DNA of 53,755 nt from NCBI GenBank assembly GCA_002070105.1, contig MWCQ01000017.1:1-53755 (forward strand). The letters are read 5' to 3'. The notes beneath the pieces were generated by a model, which saw nothing but the letters and a program-made list of their open reading frames with translations, was not told the DNA's origin and did not search any database. The DNA is from Firmicutes bacterium ADurb.Bin193 (GTDB taxonomy: Bacteria; Bacillota; Clostridia; Monoglobales; Firm-18). Below, piece after piece: positions 24,996 to 33,768 of this stretch; positions within the stretch are counted from its first letter, which is position 1, and each line of letters starts with the position of its first letter. Made by a program: the position numbers and the translations under genes.

Positions 24996-26963
24996 ATGAG
25001 CAACGTCGTGGTGGATTCAAATAGTGACAACACTTCCGTAACTTTGACAGGTGATATTTATTCTATCCTTGGCAACAGGCGCGCTTTGCGTTTTATGAAA
25101 GACTGTACGCAATATGCGCTTGACGAGGGCTTAATAAGAATACTCGTTACCGATAATATGAATAAAACATTAGACAGAGTAAGGATTATTGCAAAGTATG
25201 CAAGGTGTGATCTTGAATTTTCAGGTAGCACAAGTGCGGCTGTGCAAACCTATGTTGACGAGGAAAACAGATTTATTGAGTTTTCGAAGAAAGCATTGGA
25301 CATTAGAAATAATAATTGTAACACAAAAGAATTCAGACTCTTCATGGAATCGCTGGAACAAAACCTCACGAATCGTACTTTGTATGATTTGCAGATGTTG
25401 TCAGCGTATCATTTGGCATACTCGCAGAATGGGTGTAATTTTTCAGTCCCCGGTGCAGGTAAGACGAGCGTGGTCTACGGTGCGTACGCATTCCTTAAAA
25501 ATCTGCCGGACGGAAACCCAAAAAAGGTTGATAAGATTCTAATTATTGGACCCTTGAATGCTTTTGCCCCTTGGGAATCAGAATATGAAGAATGCTTTGG
25601 ATTCAAGCCACATGTCAAACGGTTGTCGGGACAGCAACCTATAGATGCCAAGAAACAGTATTTATACGACCGCTGTAGCGATGAACTCATACTGATTTCT
25701 TATGCCTCTGTTTTATCGCTTCGCGACGAGCTTCTATACTTTTTGCAGACAAACAACGTCATGGTCGTTCTTGATGAGGCACATAAAATCAAAAACACCG
25801 ATGGCGGCGTTTTGGCACAGAGTATACTTAGCCTCGCCCAAAATTGCAAATCACGTGTAGTGTTGACGGGGACTCCTGCACCAAATGGCTATGAAGATTT
25901 GTATAATCTGTTTAAGTTTATTTGGCCTTCAAAGGAAATTGTAAAATTTCACATTGGGCAGTTAAAAGATATGTCCAAAAGCATTGATGATCCGCGAGTG
26001 GAAACACTGCTAAATACAATTGCACCTTACTTCATAAGGATAAGAAAAAGTGATCTCGGCATACCGCCTGCAACAGAGCATCGACCTATTATTGTCGAAA
26101 TGAAGCCAAGTCAACGCAAAATTTATGATTATATTGAACAACGATATGTACTGGACATCGCCAATAGCCGTGACCAAAGTTTCAAAAACGAGTTGATTCG
26201 AGCGCGCTTGGTACGGCTAATGCAAGCCGCAACTAATCCAGTGTTGCTTAATCGCCCACTGTCGGAATTTGCGGATTCGGAGGGCGTGGACTTTTCGACT
26301 GTCGAAGATGATACAGTTATGATAAATGAGATATTACGTTACAACGAAAGTGAAACCCCTGCTAAATATGAGGCGGTCAAAGACCTTATAACCGCTATCA
26401 TTAACCGCGGCGAAAAGGTTGTCGTATGGGCTTGCTATATAAGAAATCTTGAAATGTTTCATGCATATTTATCCGAAAGTGGCATAGACTCACGGATTCT
26501 CTATGGGGCAACGCCTGTCGCCGGAGATGGAATATCCGAAGACGACGAGCAATACGAAAACACCCGTGAGGCTATAATCAAGCAGTTTCACAGCCCGGAC
26601 AGTCCGTTCAATGTGATAATTGCTAATCCGTTTGCGGTGTCGGAATCTATATCATTGCACAAAGCCTGTCATAATGCGATTTATATGGAGCGGACATTTA
26701 ACGCTGCACATTTCTTGCAGTCAAAGGATCGCGTACATCGATATGGTCTACTGCCAAACACGGATACTAATTATTACTACTTCTTATCGAAAGATTCTAT
26801 CGACAGGGTGATTCACGAAAGGCTAATCGAAAAGGAAAGACGGCTACTGGATATTATTGAAAGTATGCCTATACCACTGTTTGACAATGCATCTGAAAAC
26901 GGCGGTAATGAGGATATAAAGGCGGTATTAAGAGATTATGCGAAGAGAACTAAAACACAATAA
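24996..26963 (+). CDS. SNF2-type helicase/translocase
   Basis: About 655 residues from ATG at 24996 (GGTGA five bases upstream; GTG or TTG just before are alternatives). All SF2/SNF2 motifs are present: Walker A FSVPGAGKTSVVYG (about 148), DEAH box VVLDEAHKIKN (about 259), VVLTGTPAPNG (about 289), and QSKDRVHRYG (motif VI, about 575). A 130-residue N-terminal region precedes the motor (FMKDCTQYALDEG...). It resembles single-chain SNF2 motors in defence operons rather than chromatin remodellers. It sits 12 bases after the ParB-like gene and overlaps the DUF3883 gene by 26 bases, implying a complex with both. Confidence 0.93.
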   Translation: MSNVVVDSNSDNTSVTLTGDIYSILGNRRALRFMKDCTQYALDEGLIRILVTDNMNKTLDRVRIIAKYARCDLEFSGSTSAAVQTYVDEENRFIEFSKKALDIRNNNCNTKEFRLFMESLEQNLTNRTLYDLQMLSAYHLAYSQNGCNFSVPGAGKTSVVYGAYAFLKNLPDGNPKKVDKILIIGPLNAFAPWESEYEECFGFKPHVKRLSGQQPIDAKKQYLYDRCSDELILISYASVLSLRDELLYFLQTNNVMVVLDEAHKIKNTDGGVLAQSILSLAQNCKSRVVLTGTPAPNGYEDLYNLFKFIWPSKEIVKFHIGQLKDMSKSIDDPRVETLLNTIAPYFIRIRKSDLGIPPATEHRPIIVEMKPSQRKIYDYIEQRYVLDIANSRDQSFKNELIRARLVRLMQAATNPVLLNRPLSEFADSEGVDFSTVEDDTVMINEILRYNESETPAKYEAVKDLITAIINRGEKVVVWACYIRNLEMFHAYLSESGIDSRILYGATPVAGDGISEDDEQYENTREAIIKQFHSPDSPFNVIIANPFAVSESISLHKACHNAIYMERTFNAAHFLQSKDRVHRYGLLPNTDTNYYYFLSKDSIDRVIHERLIEKERRLLDIIESMPIPLFDNASENGGNEDIKAVLRDYAKRTKTQ

Positions 26964-27885
26964 TACCGTTGGTGATATCAACGGCATAAACTATTTTGCG
27001 GAAGTGATTCTTTCGCAAGGTGAAACCGATTATTCTTCTGCACAAAGCATCTGCTCATTTGTTAACGGCATTCGTTTGAATTTTAGCTGTGCAGTAGCTT
27101 TTTTTGAGTATTTGGAAATTGTAAATTACGACAATGTCACAATAGTACCCACCGACACAGGAAAAGAGCTTTCACAGTGCTTGAATACAGATAAATTTAC
27201 AAACAGTTTGTGCGAACTTTGTATAAAAAAAATTGTAAACGATGGTATTGTTGATATTTCGGCCGTTCATTTTGACCCTGGGGTTCGCACCTACTTTGTT
27301 GAAAAATACGGGTTTCCAGTTTGGGCTGCATTATTTAGGAATACACTCATATTGTTGGGTGCGATTGTCGAATCGGAGAATGGGCGTTATTATTTCCAAT
27401 TATCGGCTGAGAAAATTTTTACAAAATTACTTTCTAAGAAGCAACGGAAAATTTCAATTGAAATGTTGAACGAACGTCTGAAAATCCAGCAAGAACAGGG
27501 TGAACTTGCCGAAGAATATGTGGTTCGTTATGAAATGAAACGGATTTATGATAATCCATATGTTGGTGATGTTAAAAGAATATCAGATATAGATGTAAGT
27601 GCCGGATATGATATTGTATCTTTCGAGAGTAAACATTCCCAAAACTATGATAGATTTATTGAAGTGAAATCCTATATTGGCAAACCGCATTTTTATTGGT
27701 CGAGAAACGAGTTGGAGGTTGCGAAAGCTAAACAAGAACAATACTATATTTATCTCATTGATTCCGAACGGATGAGCGAGGATGATTATGTGCCCAAAAT
27801 TATTAGAAACCCTGCCAATAGCATTTTTGAATCTGACTCATGGATTGTCGAATCTTCGGCATATTATATCGTATCGACGGAATAG
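26938..27885 (+). CDS. DUF3883 domain protein, candidate effector nuclease
   Basis: 315 residues. The N-terminal 170 residues are unassigned. From about residue 185 the DUF3883 pattern begins: GELAEEYVVRYEMKRIY, then GYDIVSFES...RFIEVKSYIGK and FYWSRNELEVAKAKQEQY, ending with YYIYLIDSE. DUF3883 occurs at the C terminus of restriction and DNA-repair proteins and is related to PD-(D/E)xK nucleases; D in GYDI with ExK in FIEVKSY are the likely catalytic residues. As the last gene of the operon, overlapping the helicase, it may be the cutting subunit. No conserved promoter or terminator follows within 100 bases. Confidence 0.85.
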   Translation: MRRELKHNNTVGDINGINYFAEVILSQGETDYSSAQSICSFVNGIRLNFSCAVAFFEYLEIVNYDNVTIVPTDTGKELSQCLNTDKFTNSLCELCIKKIVNDGIVDISAVHFDPGVRTYFVEKYGFPVWAALFRNTLILLGAIVESENGRYYFQLSAEKIFTKLLSKKQRKISIEMLNERLKIQQEQGELAEEYVVRYEMKRIYDNPYVGDVKRISDIDVSAGYDIVSFESKHSQNYDRFIEVKSYIGKPHFYWSRNELEVAKAKQEQYYIYLIDSERMSEDDYVPKIIRNPANSIFESDSWIVESSAYYIVSTE

Positions 27886-27999
27886 TGGATTAGCGTAGAG
27901 TGACGCCATAAAAAATAGAGAAGTATAGCTTCAGAGGGAACTACTATGCAAATTTTTTAAATATTTAAAATGCAAACATCAAAACGAGGAACTATAATT

Positions 28000-29406
28000 A
28001 TGAAGAAACAGCTTTTAGATGTAAGAAAACTAAATATAATAGTTTTTACATTAGGATTTACATATCTGTTGTCATTTGTATTTGAAGGGCAGGTTTTTTA
28101 CCGTCATGCCGAAAATGCCGGATACGATGGCAGCCAATTAATTTTTGCAGTGATGATTGCTCATATTGTCGGACTCTTATTAAGCGGATTTATTGTTCGG
28201 GGCGTAAAAGCTGCAAAAAGAATTATTATATTAAGCAACCTTATTTGCATTGCCACATCTTTACCTTTTTTCTTTAAACCCGGCATTATGTGGGATATAT
28301 CACTTATGATTGCATCCTTGTCATGCGGATTTGCGGTTTCTGCGTGGGGGTATTTTCTGAATATCGGAGCTTCAGGAAACGATAGAATGAAGACCTGTGC
28401 TGACGTATTGATTTTTTCAAATCTCTTGATGATTTTGGCTGACCTTATTTCCGCCAATTTTTCATCTTTTGCTGCGCTTTCTCTTTTAATCGCAACTTTG
28501 GGTTTAGCAGTGTTCTTCGCAAAATATTTACCTGTAGAAGACCGGAACGAACCGACAGAACCCCAAAATGATGTCCCGATAAGCACCAAATGGCCACTTT
28601 ATCTTCTGTGCTTGTTTATAGTTATTCTTACAATTAATTCGGGTCTAATGTATCACGTCATAAATCCTGCTTTTGCTCATTTAACATCTATCACCAGCTG
28701 GTATTGGTCTGTTCCATATATTATAGCACTTATTATTATAAGAAATCTTCGGGTCAAGATGAAAGGTTCTGCCTTTTTATATATTGGTATTGGTATGATG
28801 ATGGTAGCATTCATATTTTTCATGCTACTTGACCGCTCTGTGGTAAGCTATGTTACTGTTGACACATTGATGCTTGGCGCATGTGGAATATTTGATTTAT
28901 TTTGGTGGAGCATTCTGGCTGAGATATTGGCTTTTGGAAGAAACCCCGCAAAAGTTTTCGGTTTAGGGCTTGCGGCAAATGTTTTAGGCATATTTGTTGG
29001 AGGTATTATCGGAACGGTGGTTACTTCGGTTCATTTACCCGAAGAACAAACAGCAGTCATTGCACTGGTAGTTGTTTGTGTTACCTTAGTAATTCTACCA
29101 CCCCTGAATCGCCAGCTTGTGCTATTACTAAAAAGCCATGCCTACCTTGCCGTCTATGACCATATGCCTAAGGAGCGACAGACAGCCGTCATGAACCGTA
29201 TACAAACCCTTGACCCACTGACTATTCGTGAGCAGGAGGTTTTGCAATTGATTCTCTCGGGTAAGCCGAATCGTGAAATTGCAGATGTATTACATATCAG
29301 CGAAAGCACCGTTAAGACTCATGTGCGCAACATTTTTTCAAAATATGATGTGCAAAGCCGTGCTGAGCTGATCAGCATACTTTTGAAAAACCAATCCGGA
29401 GATTGA
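28000..29406 (+). CDS. Membrane-embedded LuxR-type transcription regulator
   Basis: About 468 residues from ATG at 28000, with CGAGGA upstream; an ATG at 27970 is less likely. Residues 1-390 form about 12 hydrophobic segments like a major facilitator transporter (for example IVFTLGFTYLLSFVFEG, YLLCLFIVILTINSGL). The last 60 residues are a LuxR/GerE helix-turn-helix (TIREQEVLQLILSGKPN, REIADVLHISESTVKTHVRN). Regulators of this design occur in Eggerthella and Clostridia and are thought to sense small molecules at the membrane. It heads the envelope-protein region and is followed by a terminator, so it may control those genes. Confidence 0.88.
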   Translation: MKKQLLDVRKLNIIVFTLGFTYLLSFVFEGQVFYRHAENAGYDGSQLIFAVMIAHIVGLLLSGFIVRGVKAAKRIIILSNLICIATSLPFFFKPGIMWDISLMIASLSCGFAVSAWGYFLNIGASGNDRMKTCADVLIFSNLLMILADLISANFSSFAALSLLIATLGLAVFFAKYLPVEDRNEPTEPQNDVPISTKWPLYLLCLFIVILTINSGLMYHVINPAFAHLTSITSWYWSVPYIIALIIIRNLRVKMKGSAFLYIGIGMMMVAFIFFMLLDRSVVSYVTVDTLMLGACGIFDLFWWSILAEILAFGRNPAKVFGLGLAANVLGIFVGGIIGTVVTSVHLPEEQTAVIALVVVCVTLVILPPLNRQLVLLLKSHAYLAVYDHMPKERQTAVMNRIQTLDPLTIREQEVLQLILSGKPNREIADVLHISESTVKTHVRNIFSKYDVQSRAELISILLKNQSGD

Positions 29407-29436
29407 ACCCTAAAATTGCATAAATACTAATAAATT

Positions 29437-29470
29437 AAGCCTCTCATACTTTAGTATGACGGGCTTTTTT
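29437..29470 (+). terminator. Rho-independent terminator after the LuxR-type gene
   Basis: AAGCC and GGCTT enclose a perfect TCATACT/AGTATGA stem, followed by TTTTTT. It ends the regulator transcript. The same CTCATACTTTAG sequence occurs again 36 bases further, before the next promoter. Confidence 0.8.
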
Positions 29471-29493
29471 GTGCGTTCTCATACTTTAGGAGG

Positions 29494-29523
29494 ATGACTC
29501 TTTAACCAACTTTATAGTATAAT
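29494..29523 (+). promoter_or_regulatory. Promoter of the 29.5-30.1 kb membrane protein gene
   Basis: A perfect TATAAT at 29518-29523 with ATGACT 18 bases upstream, and the start codon only 22 bases after the -10, leaving a very short leader that contains AAAGGAGG. The upstream repeat CTCATACTTTAG (29479) might be a regulator site. Confidence 0.55.
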
Positions 29524-29545
29524 AGTTTGTAAAGGAGGCGATAAA

Positions 29546-30055
29546 ATGCAAGCAATCCGAAAAAAGCGCAATGTTTACGCTTTGCTTTTTGCGCTCTGCG
29601 CTTTGCTGATCCCCTGCTTTGTCGTAGAGCAGATGCGGGAAACTGTATTTATACTTAGCGTGGCCGGAGCCGCGGCACTGATACTCCTAATCCACCAAAG
29701 CCGGATGGTTTATAACGCAAGGCTGATTTGCGGCAACTCTATACTTACGGTTCACTCGGCTGTTTTGTCAGATTTAGAGGGTACGGAGGAAAAGACGATG
29801 GATGAAACAATAGTTTCAACTTTTGGTGCACTGGTGGGTGATAAGGTTTACAAATGGGGTTGCGATGGCTTAAACGGTTCTCGGCTGAAAAATATTGAGA
29901 TGGACAGGGAGCGAATCAGCCTGACTTTTGGTAGCGAAGCGCAAACTCTTAAACTGGAACTGTTGCATGGCTTAGATAAAGCAGAAAAGGTTTTTCAGGT
30001 AAAACAAAATCTACTTCGTGAAACAGGCGTGGAAGCGGTGATCAATGGTTGGTAA
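29546..30055 (+). CDS. Small membrane protein, unknown function
   Basis: 169 residues. Two N-terminal membrane segments (LLFALCALLIPCFVV, VFILSVAGAAALILLI) are followed by a soluble domain of about 110 residues. That domain contains LICGNSILTVHSAVL and RISLTFGSEAQTLKLEL, alternating patterns typical of a PH-like or beta-sandwich fold. I do not recognise a family. It starts right after a strong promoter and a good ribosome site and precedes a secreted metallopeptidase-like gene. Confidence 0.7.
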   Translation: MQAIRKKRNVYALLFALCALLIPCFVVEQMRETVFILSVAGAAALILLIHQSRMVYNARLICGNSILTVHSAVLSDLEGTEEKTMDETIVSTFGALVGDKVYKWGCDGLNGSRLKNIEMDRERISLTFGSEAQTLKLELLHGLDKAEKVFQVKQNLLRETGVEAVINGW

Positions 30056-30124
30056 GTCAAAAACAGCAGGAAAGCAAAAAAACTATTCCTTCAAATATAT
30101 TTTAAAAAGAAAAGAGTGATTATA

Positions 30125-31591
30125 ATGAAGAAACGATTATACAGAATTTTAACGTTATGTACGGTTGTTGTACTTATGGTAGGAATATTAAGTACGGTTA
30201 GCGTTTTTGCGGTAGATTTGCGCAGTGAAACGGAGCGGCTTTTAAAGGAGTATATTCACAAATTTGATAATTGGTCTTTTGCGAAATCCGAAGGGGTTTC
30301 TTTGGGCAACGAATCAACATATTTAAGTGCATTAGCCGGTGTAGATGTGGAATATGATCCTAATTTAAAGGCACAGGCAGAGTATCGTCCTCCGGTTATT
30401 GTGCTTGGGAAGGTTGTATCACGGGGGAAAATTGTGTTCAGCGAGGATGTTGCGGGTGGACAGACCAGCCCGACCCTATCGGGAACCATCTGGCATGAGT
30501 TGACCCATGTGATAGAAGGAGGCAACGGTGATGATGATGCGGCAGATGCCGATAATCGGGACTATCAGGAGCGCCATATTGAATATATGGAACAAGCTTC
30601 GCGAGCACTTGATAAGCTGATGTTGCTTGAAGGTTCCGCCAAAAAAGGCGATAATAAAGATGAATTAAAACGTCGGTGGGAGGTTTTTCTTTCCGAGCTT
30701 GCGAAAGCACCAAAGCAGCCGGGACCTGCCGCATATCCTGTTGACGAAGCAAGATTGATTGGCTGGTTCGGGTTTAAGGTCATACCGAAGGAGATATTAA
30801 AGCATTATGCAACAGGTGTGGCAGGCGATGGATTAAAAGAACTGGCAAAGGAATACGGGATCACAAGCAGTACATCCGGAGATTTGGGTAAATACACTTG
30901 GGAAGGTCAGTGGGACAGCAATTGGGGGAATATGGTTTTGACACAAAGTGGAAATACAGTAACTGGCACATATACCCATGACAGCGGACGTATTAACGCC
31001 GTTGTATCGGGTAACAAGCTGACCGGCACATGGTCAGAAGCGCCAAGCTATTCTCCGGATAATGATGCAGGGGATATTGAATTTGTTATGTCGGCAGACG
31101 GAACGACCTTCAGCGGCTCTTGGGGTTATGGCTCTAACTTGTCGGGTGGGAGTTGGACAGGTAGCAAGCGAATCACCCCTGTGGCTCCTGCGCCCGATCC
31201 GAACGCGCCTGAGAATCAGAAAAAAATCATTCTGCGAATTGACCATCCCAATATTAGCGTAAATGGCAAGCTGGTGGCATTGGATTCCCCACCCACTTTA
31301 TTAAACGGCAGAACCCTTCTTCCTATTCGTGCCGTAGCGGAGGCAATGGGTGGCACGGTGGGCTGGGACAACGCCGAGCGTAAGGTAACGGTATCGGCAA
31401 AGGGTACTACCATTGAAATGTGGCTGGATAACACAACTATAAAAGTAAACGGACAGAATAAAACCATTGATGTTGCGCCCACCACCATCAATAGCCGCAC
31501 CATGGTTCCCGTCCGGTTTGTTGCGGACAATATTCCGGGTTGCGGCATTTCATGGGACGGCGACACGCAAAGCGCCGTTATAGCCTATTAA
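30125..31591 (+). CDS. Secreted zincin-like protein with C-terminal stalk (copper-amine-oxidase-like) domain
   Basis: About 488 residues from ATG at 30125. A signal peptide (KKRLYRILTLCTVVVLMVGILSTVSVFA) is clear. At about residues 120-130 the motif TIWHELTHVIEGG gives an HExxH zinc site, with GDDDAADADNRDYQERHIEY following as a candidate third-ligand region. Residues about 258-355 form a repeat-like beta domain (WEGQWDSNWGNMVLTQSG, TGTYTHDSG, LTGTWSE, FSGSWGYG). The last 115 residues are the copper-amine-oxidase N-terminal-like domain (LLNGRTLLPIRAVAEAMGG and MVPVRFVADNIP), a cell-surface stalk domain in Clostridia with no oxidase activity. A surface or extracellular protease is likely, though activity is unproven. 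Confidence 0.85.
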   Translation: MKKRLYRILTLCTVVVLMVGILSTVSVFAVDLRSETERLLKEYIHKFDNWSFAKSEGVSLGNESTYLSALAGVDVEYDPNLKAQAEYRPPVIVLGKVVSRGKIVFSEDVAGGQTSPTLSGTIWHELTHVIEGGNGDDDAADADNRDYQERHIEYMEQASRALDKLMLLEGSAKKGDNKDELKRRWEVFLSELAKAPKQPGPAAYPVDEARLIGWFGFKVIPKEILKHYATGVAGDGLKELAKEYGITSSTSGDLGKYTWEGQWDSNWGNMVLTQSGNTVTGTYTHDSGRINAVVSGNKLTGTWSEAPSYSPDNDAGDIEFVMSADGTTFSGSWGYGSNLSGGSWTGSKRITPVAPAPDPNAPENQKKIILRIDHPNISVNGKLVALDSPPTLLNGRTLLPIRAVAEAMGGTVGWDNAERKVTVSAKGTTIEMWLDNTTIKVNGQNKTIDVAPTTINSRTMVPVRFVADNIPGCGISWDGDTQSAVIAY

Positions 31592-31630
31592 CCATAACGG
31601 ACAAATAAATGCGAATAAGGGGTGCTTAGA

Positions 31631-32152
31631 ATGGGGGGTAAGAAAAATTCAGGCAAAGCAAAAGATATTTTCTGGCGAATAGTGATAACGACTGTTGGCG
31701 TTATGCTTATAGTCCTTGCTCTTTCCCGCACTGCACTTTTCTTTTTTGGAGAAACCGCACCTGCCACCTTTTCTGCGAGGCGGGTTGGCGGCGCGGATCA
31801 TGACAGGACATCAAGTCAGCGGTACGAATGGTCTATCAGCTACACTTTTACCGACAAATATGGTAGACAACAAAGTGGAGTATCTACACGACGGGGCAGC
31901 GATTTGTCGGTAAAAACCGGTGAAAGAGTGGCATATTTCTCCGCTGCCCCTTTCATCAGTGCCATAGCGGACGAAACAGAGCCGGATGGTGGAAAGCTAT
32001 TGCTTTTGGGATTGGGTTTACTGCTGATATGGGCGATGAACAATAAAAAGAAAAATCGAAATCAAGCAGACCTGGTAGGTTGCCGGGTGAATTTGACAGA
32101 CTGCGATGATTCTGCAGATGAAATCTATAATGATAATGAAAAACAGAGATAA
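31631..32152 (+). CDS. DUF3592-like membrane protein
   Basis: About 173 residues from ATG at 31631 (MGGKKNSGKAK), with AAGGGGTG upstream. One membrane helix near the start (IVITTVGVMLIVLALSRTALFFF), an extracellular beta domain (YEWSISYTFTDKYGRQQSG, VKTGERVAYFSAAPF) and a second helix (LLLLGLGLLLIWAM) match the DUF3592 plan. The C-terminal tail is charged. No function is known for the family. It lies in the envelope region after the zincin-like gene. Confidence 0.75.
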   Translation: MGGKKNSGKAKDIFWRIVITTVGVMLIVLALSRTALFFFGETAPATFSARRVGGADHDRTSSQRYEWSISYTFTDKYGRQQSGVSTRRGSDLSVKTGERVAYFSAAPFISAIADETEPDGGKLLLLGLGLLLIWAMNNKKKNRNQADLVGCRVNLTDCDDSADEIYNDNEKQR

Positions 32153-32262
32153 AGACATTCAATACATATCATTATGCTTCCTTTTTTCTTGTTTATTATT
32201 TTCAGAGGAGATATGTTCGTAGATATACTGAAACAAAAATTAAAAGAATGGAGGGAATAAAA

Positions 32263-32859
32263 ATGTCTGATTTAGCAAACGTTGAACACAAAGGTCAACT
32301 CATTGGATTTTCCGATAAGATAAGCGATCCTTCTTTTGCTGCATATCAAAAGAAATCTGTATCATGGTCGTTTATCTTTGCAGGAATACTTGCCGTAATT
32401 GCTGTTGTCGCTTTACCTATTTACGGTGAGAAAAGTGGTGAGTTGGACTGGCCGCAATCTCTTTATTACGGAATGGGTATCGGCGGGATGTTCGTAGTAA
32501 TTGCTTTGCTTCAAACCATCAAAAGGGGTATGGATAAAACATGGGACGGTGTAGTGGAATATAAGGATAGTTATCGTCTGAAGGAAAGAAGTCGTGACGG
32601 GCATACCAACTATACAATGGTTTATATTCTGAAAATCAGAAAGGATTCCGGAGGAATTAAAAAACATAAGTGGAGAAATATCCCCGGACCGTACAGCTAT
32701 TACAATGTCGGAGATATAGTTCGCCATCATAAAGGTTTTTACTATTATGAAAAGTTTGATAAATCTAAGGATGAACAGATCATGTGTGCGGCTTGTATGT
32801 CTTTTCATGATATTAACAAGGATATTTGCCCAAGGTGCAAATGTCCGTTATTAAAATAA
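32263..32859 (+). CDS. Membrane protein with C-terminal zinc ribbon
   Basis: About 198 residues from ATG at 32263 (MSDLANVEHK) with GGAGG eight bases upstream. Two membrane segments (VSWSFIFAGILAVIAVVAL, YYGMGIGGMFVVIALLQTI) are followed by a basic cytoplasmic or surface domain with SYRLKERSRDGHTNYTMVYIL. The end has two cysteine pairs (CAACMSFHDINKDICPRCKC), a zinc ribbon. No family recognised. The mixture of DUF3592-like strand pattern and zinc ribbon suggests a relative of the previous gene. Confidence 0.7.
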   Translation: MSDLANVEHKGQLIGFSDKISDPSFAAYQKKSVSWSFIFAGILAVIAVVALPIYGEKSGELDWPQSLYYGMGIGGMFVVIALLQTIKRGMDKTWDGVVEYKDSYRLKERSRDGHTNYTMVYILKIRKDSGGIKKHKWRNIPGPYSYYNVGDIVRHHKGFYYYEKFDKSKDEQIMCAACMSFHDINKDICPRCKCPLLK

Positions 32860-32890
32860 AACATTCTATCTGCTTAGAAAGGCTGGGTTT

Positions 32891-33697
32891 ATGATGAATA
32901 AAAAAAGAATTTTAATTTCTATGACAACTCTTCTTATCTTTTCTGCTTTCATTACAGGTTGCAATAAAACAATTTTAGAAGATAAGCTTAGTACAAGCGA
33001 GCAACCAACGAGCAGTATAAAAAAAGAGGCGGTCCAAGAAGGTGACGGAACGATTACGGTTTCTTTAAACATTTCTAATCCGGAACAAAAACAAGAAAAA
33101 TATAATTTGATATTTGCACCGGCAAGCTCATTTAAAACCGGCGAACCTATATACAATTTTAAATCCTATACCGTCGGCATAGGTACGCCGTTAACTGTAA
33201 ATATTTTCGATTTTTTTAGCTGTTTTGAAACTGACGAGTCCGGTATGTTTAAGGTAGGGCTCACAGCTGCTCGGCTTGAAGATGTTAACGTACGCAATCC
33301 CCTGTCCGAAATTTTGGTTCTCAAATTTCCAGATATACAGACTTGCACTCAGGGAAAGAATATCACACTTAATATGACTGATAAACCACTTACCAGTCTT
33401 TATCCGGAGGGCACATTACTTGTCAGAATCGTTGACCCTGAAAAACAGGGCGGTTATGTGGATTTTATGTATAAATCACCAACCAATATGACTTTAAAAT
33501 ACGGAAAAGGTTCCAGCGGTCCTGATTTTTTGGTTGACTTTGAAGCAAAGGAATTTAAAACAAAAGGTATCAGAGATGCAACTCTTGTAATTACTAATGG
33601 GAGTAATCAGCATATAAGCGAGCCAATGGAACTAAAATTTGACGAAAATGGTTATTGCAAACAAGGTCAATATATTGAAATGAAAGTTCAAAGGTAA
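32891..33697 (+). CDS. Putative lipoprotein
   Basis: 268 residues starting MMNKKR. The N terminus is a lipoprotein signal with lipobox FITGC (cysteine about residue 24), then a low-complexity acidic linker (TSEQPTSSIKKEAVQEGDG). The mature domain is predicted beta-rich (GTITVSLNISNPEQKQEKY, LVIFAPASSF-type strands, LLVRIVDPEKQGGYVDF). It should be anchored outside the cytoplasmic membrane. Function unknown; neighbours are other surface proteins on the same strand. Confidence 0.75.
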   Translation: MMNKKRILISMTTLLIFSAFITGCNKTILEDKLSTSEQPTSSIKKEAVQEGDGTITVSLNISNPEQKQEKYNLIFAPASSFKTGEPIYNFKSYTVGIGTPLTVNIFDFFSCFETDESGMFKVGLTAARLEDVNVRNPLSEILVLKFPDIQTCTQGKNITLNMTDKPLTSLYPEGTLLVRIVDPEKQGGYVDFMYKSPTNMTLKYGKGSSGPDFLVDFEAKEFKTKGIRDATLVITNGSNQHISEPMELKFDENGYCKQGQYIEMKVQR

Positions 33698-33768
33698 GTG
33701 TACACAATCTTTTACTTGATCCGTACAAACTGTGTTATATCTAAATAATAATGAAAGGAATGGTAAAA

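Noticed and set aside
21153-27885. Assignment of the operon to DISARM, Druantia or BREX
   Set aside because: DUF1998, DrmA/B, PglZ, PLD and BrxC-type genes are all missing, and the ParB-like and DUF3883 genes are not part of those systems as I know them.
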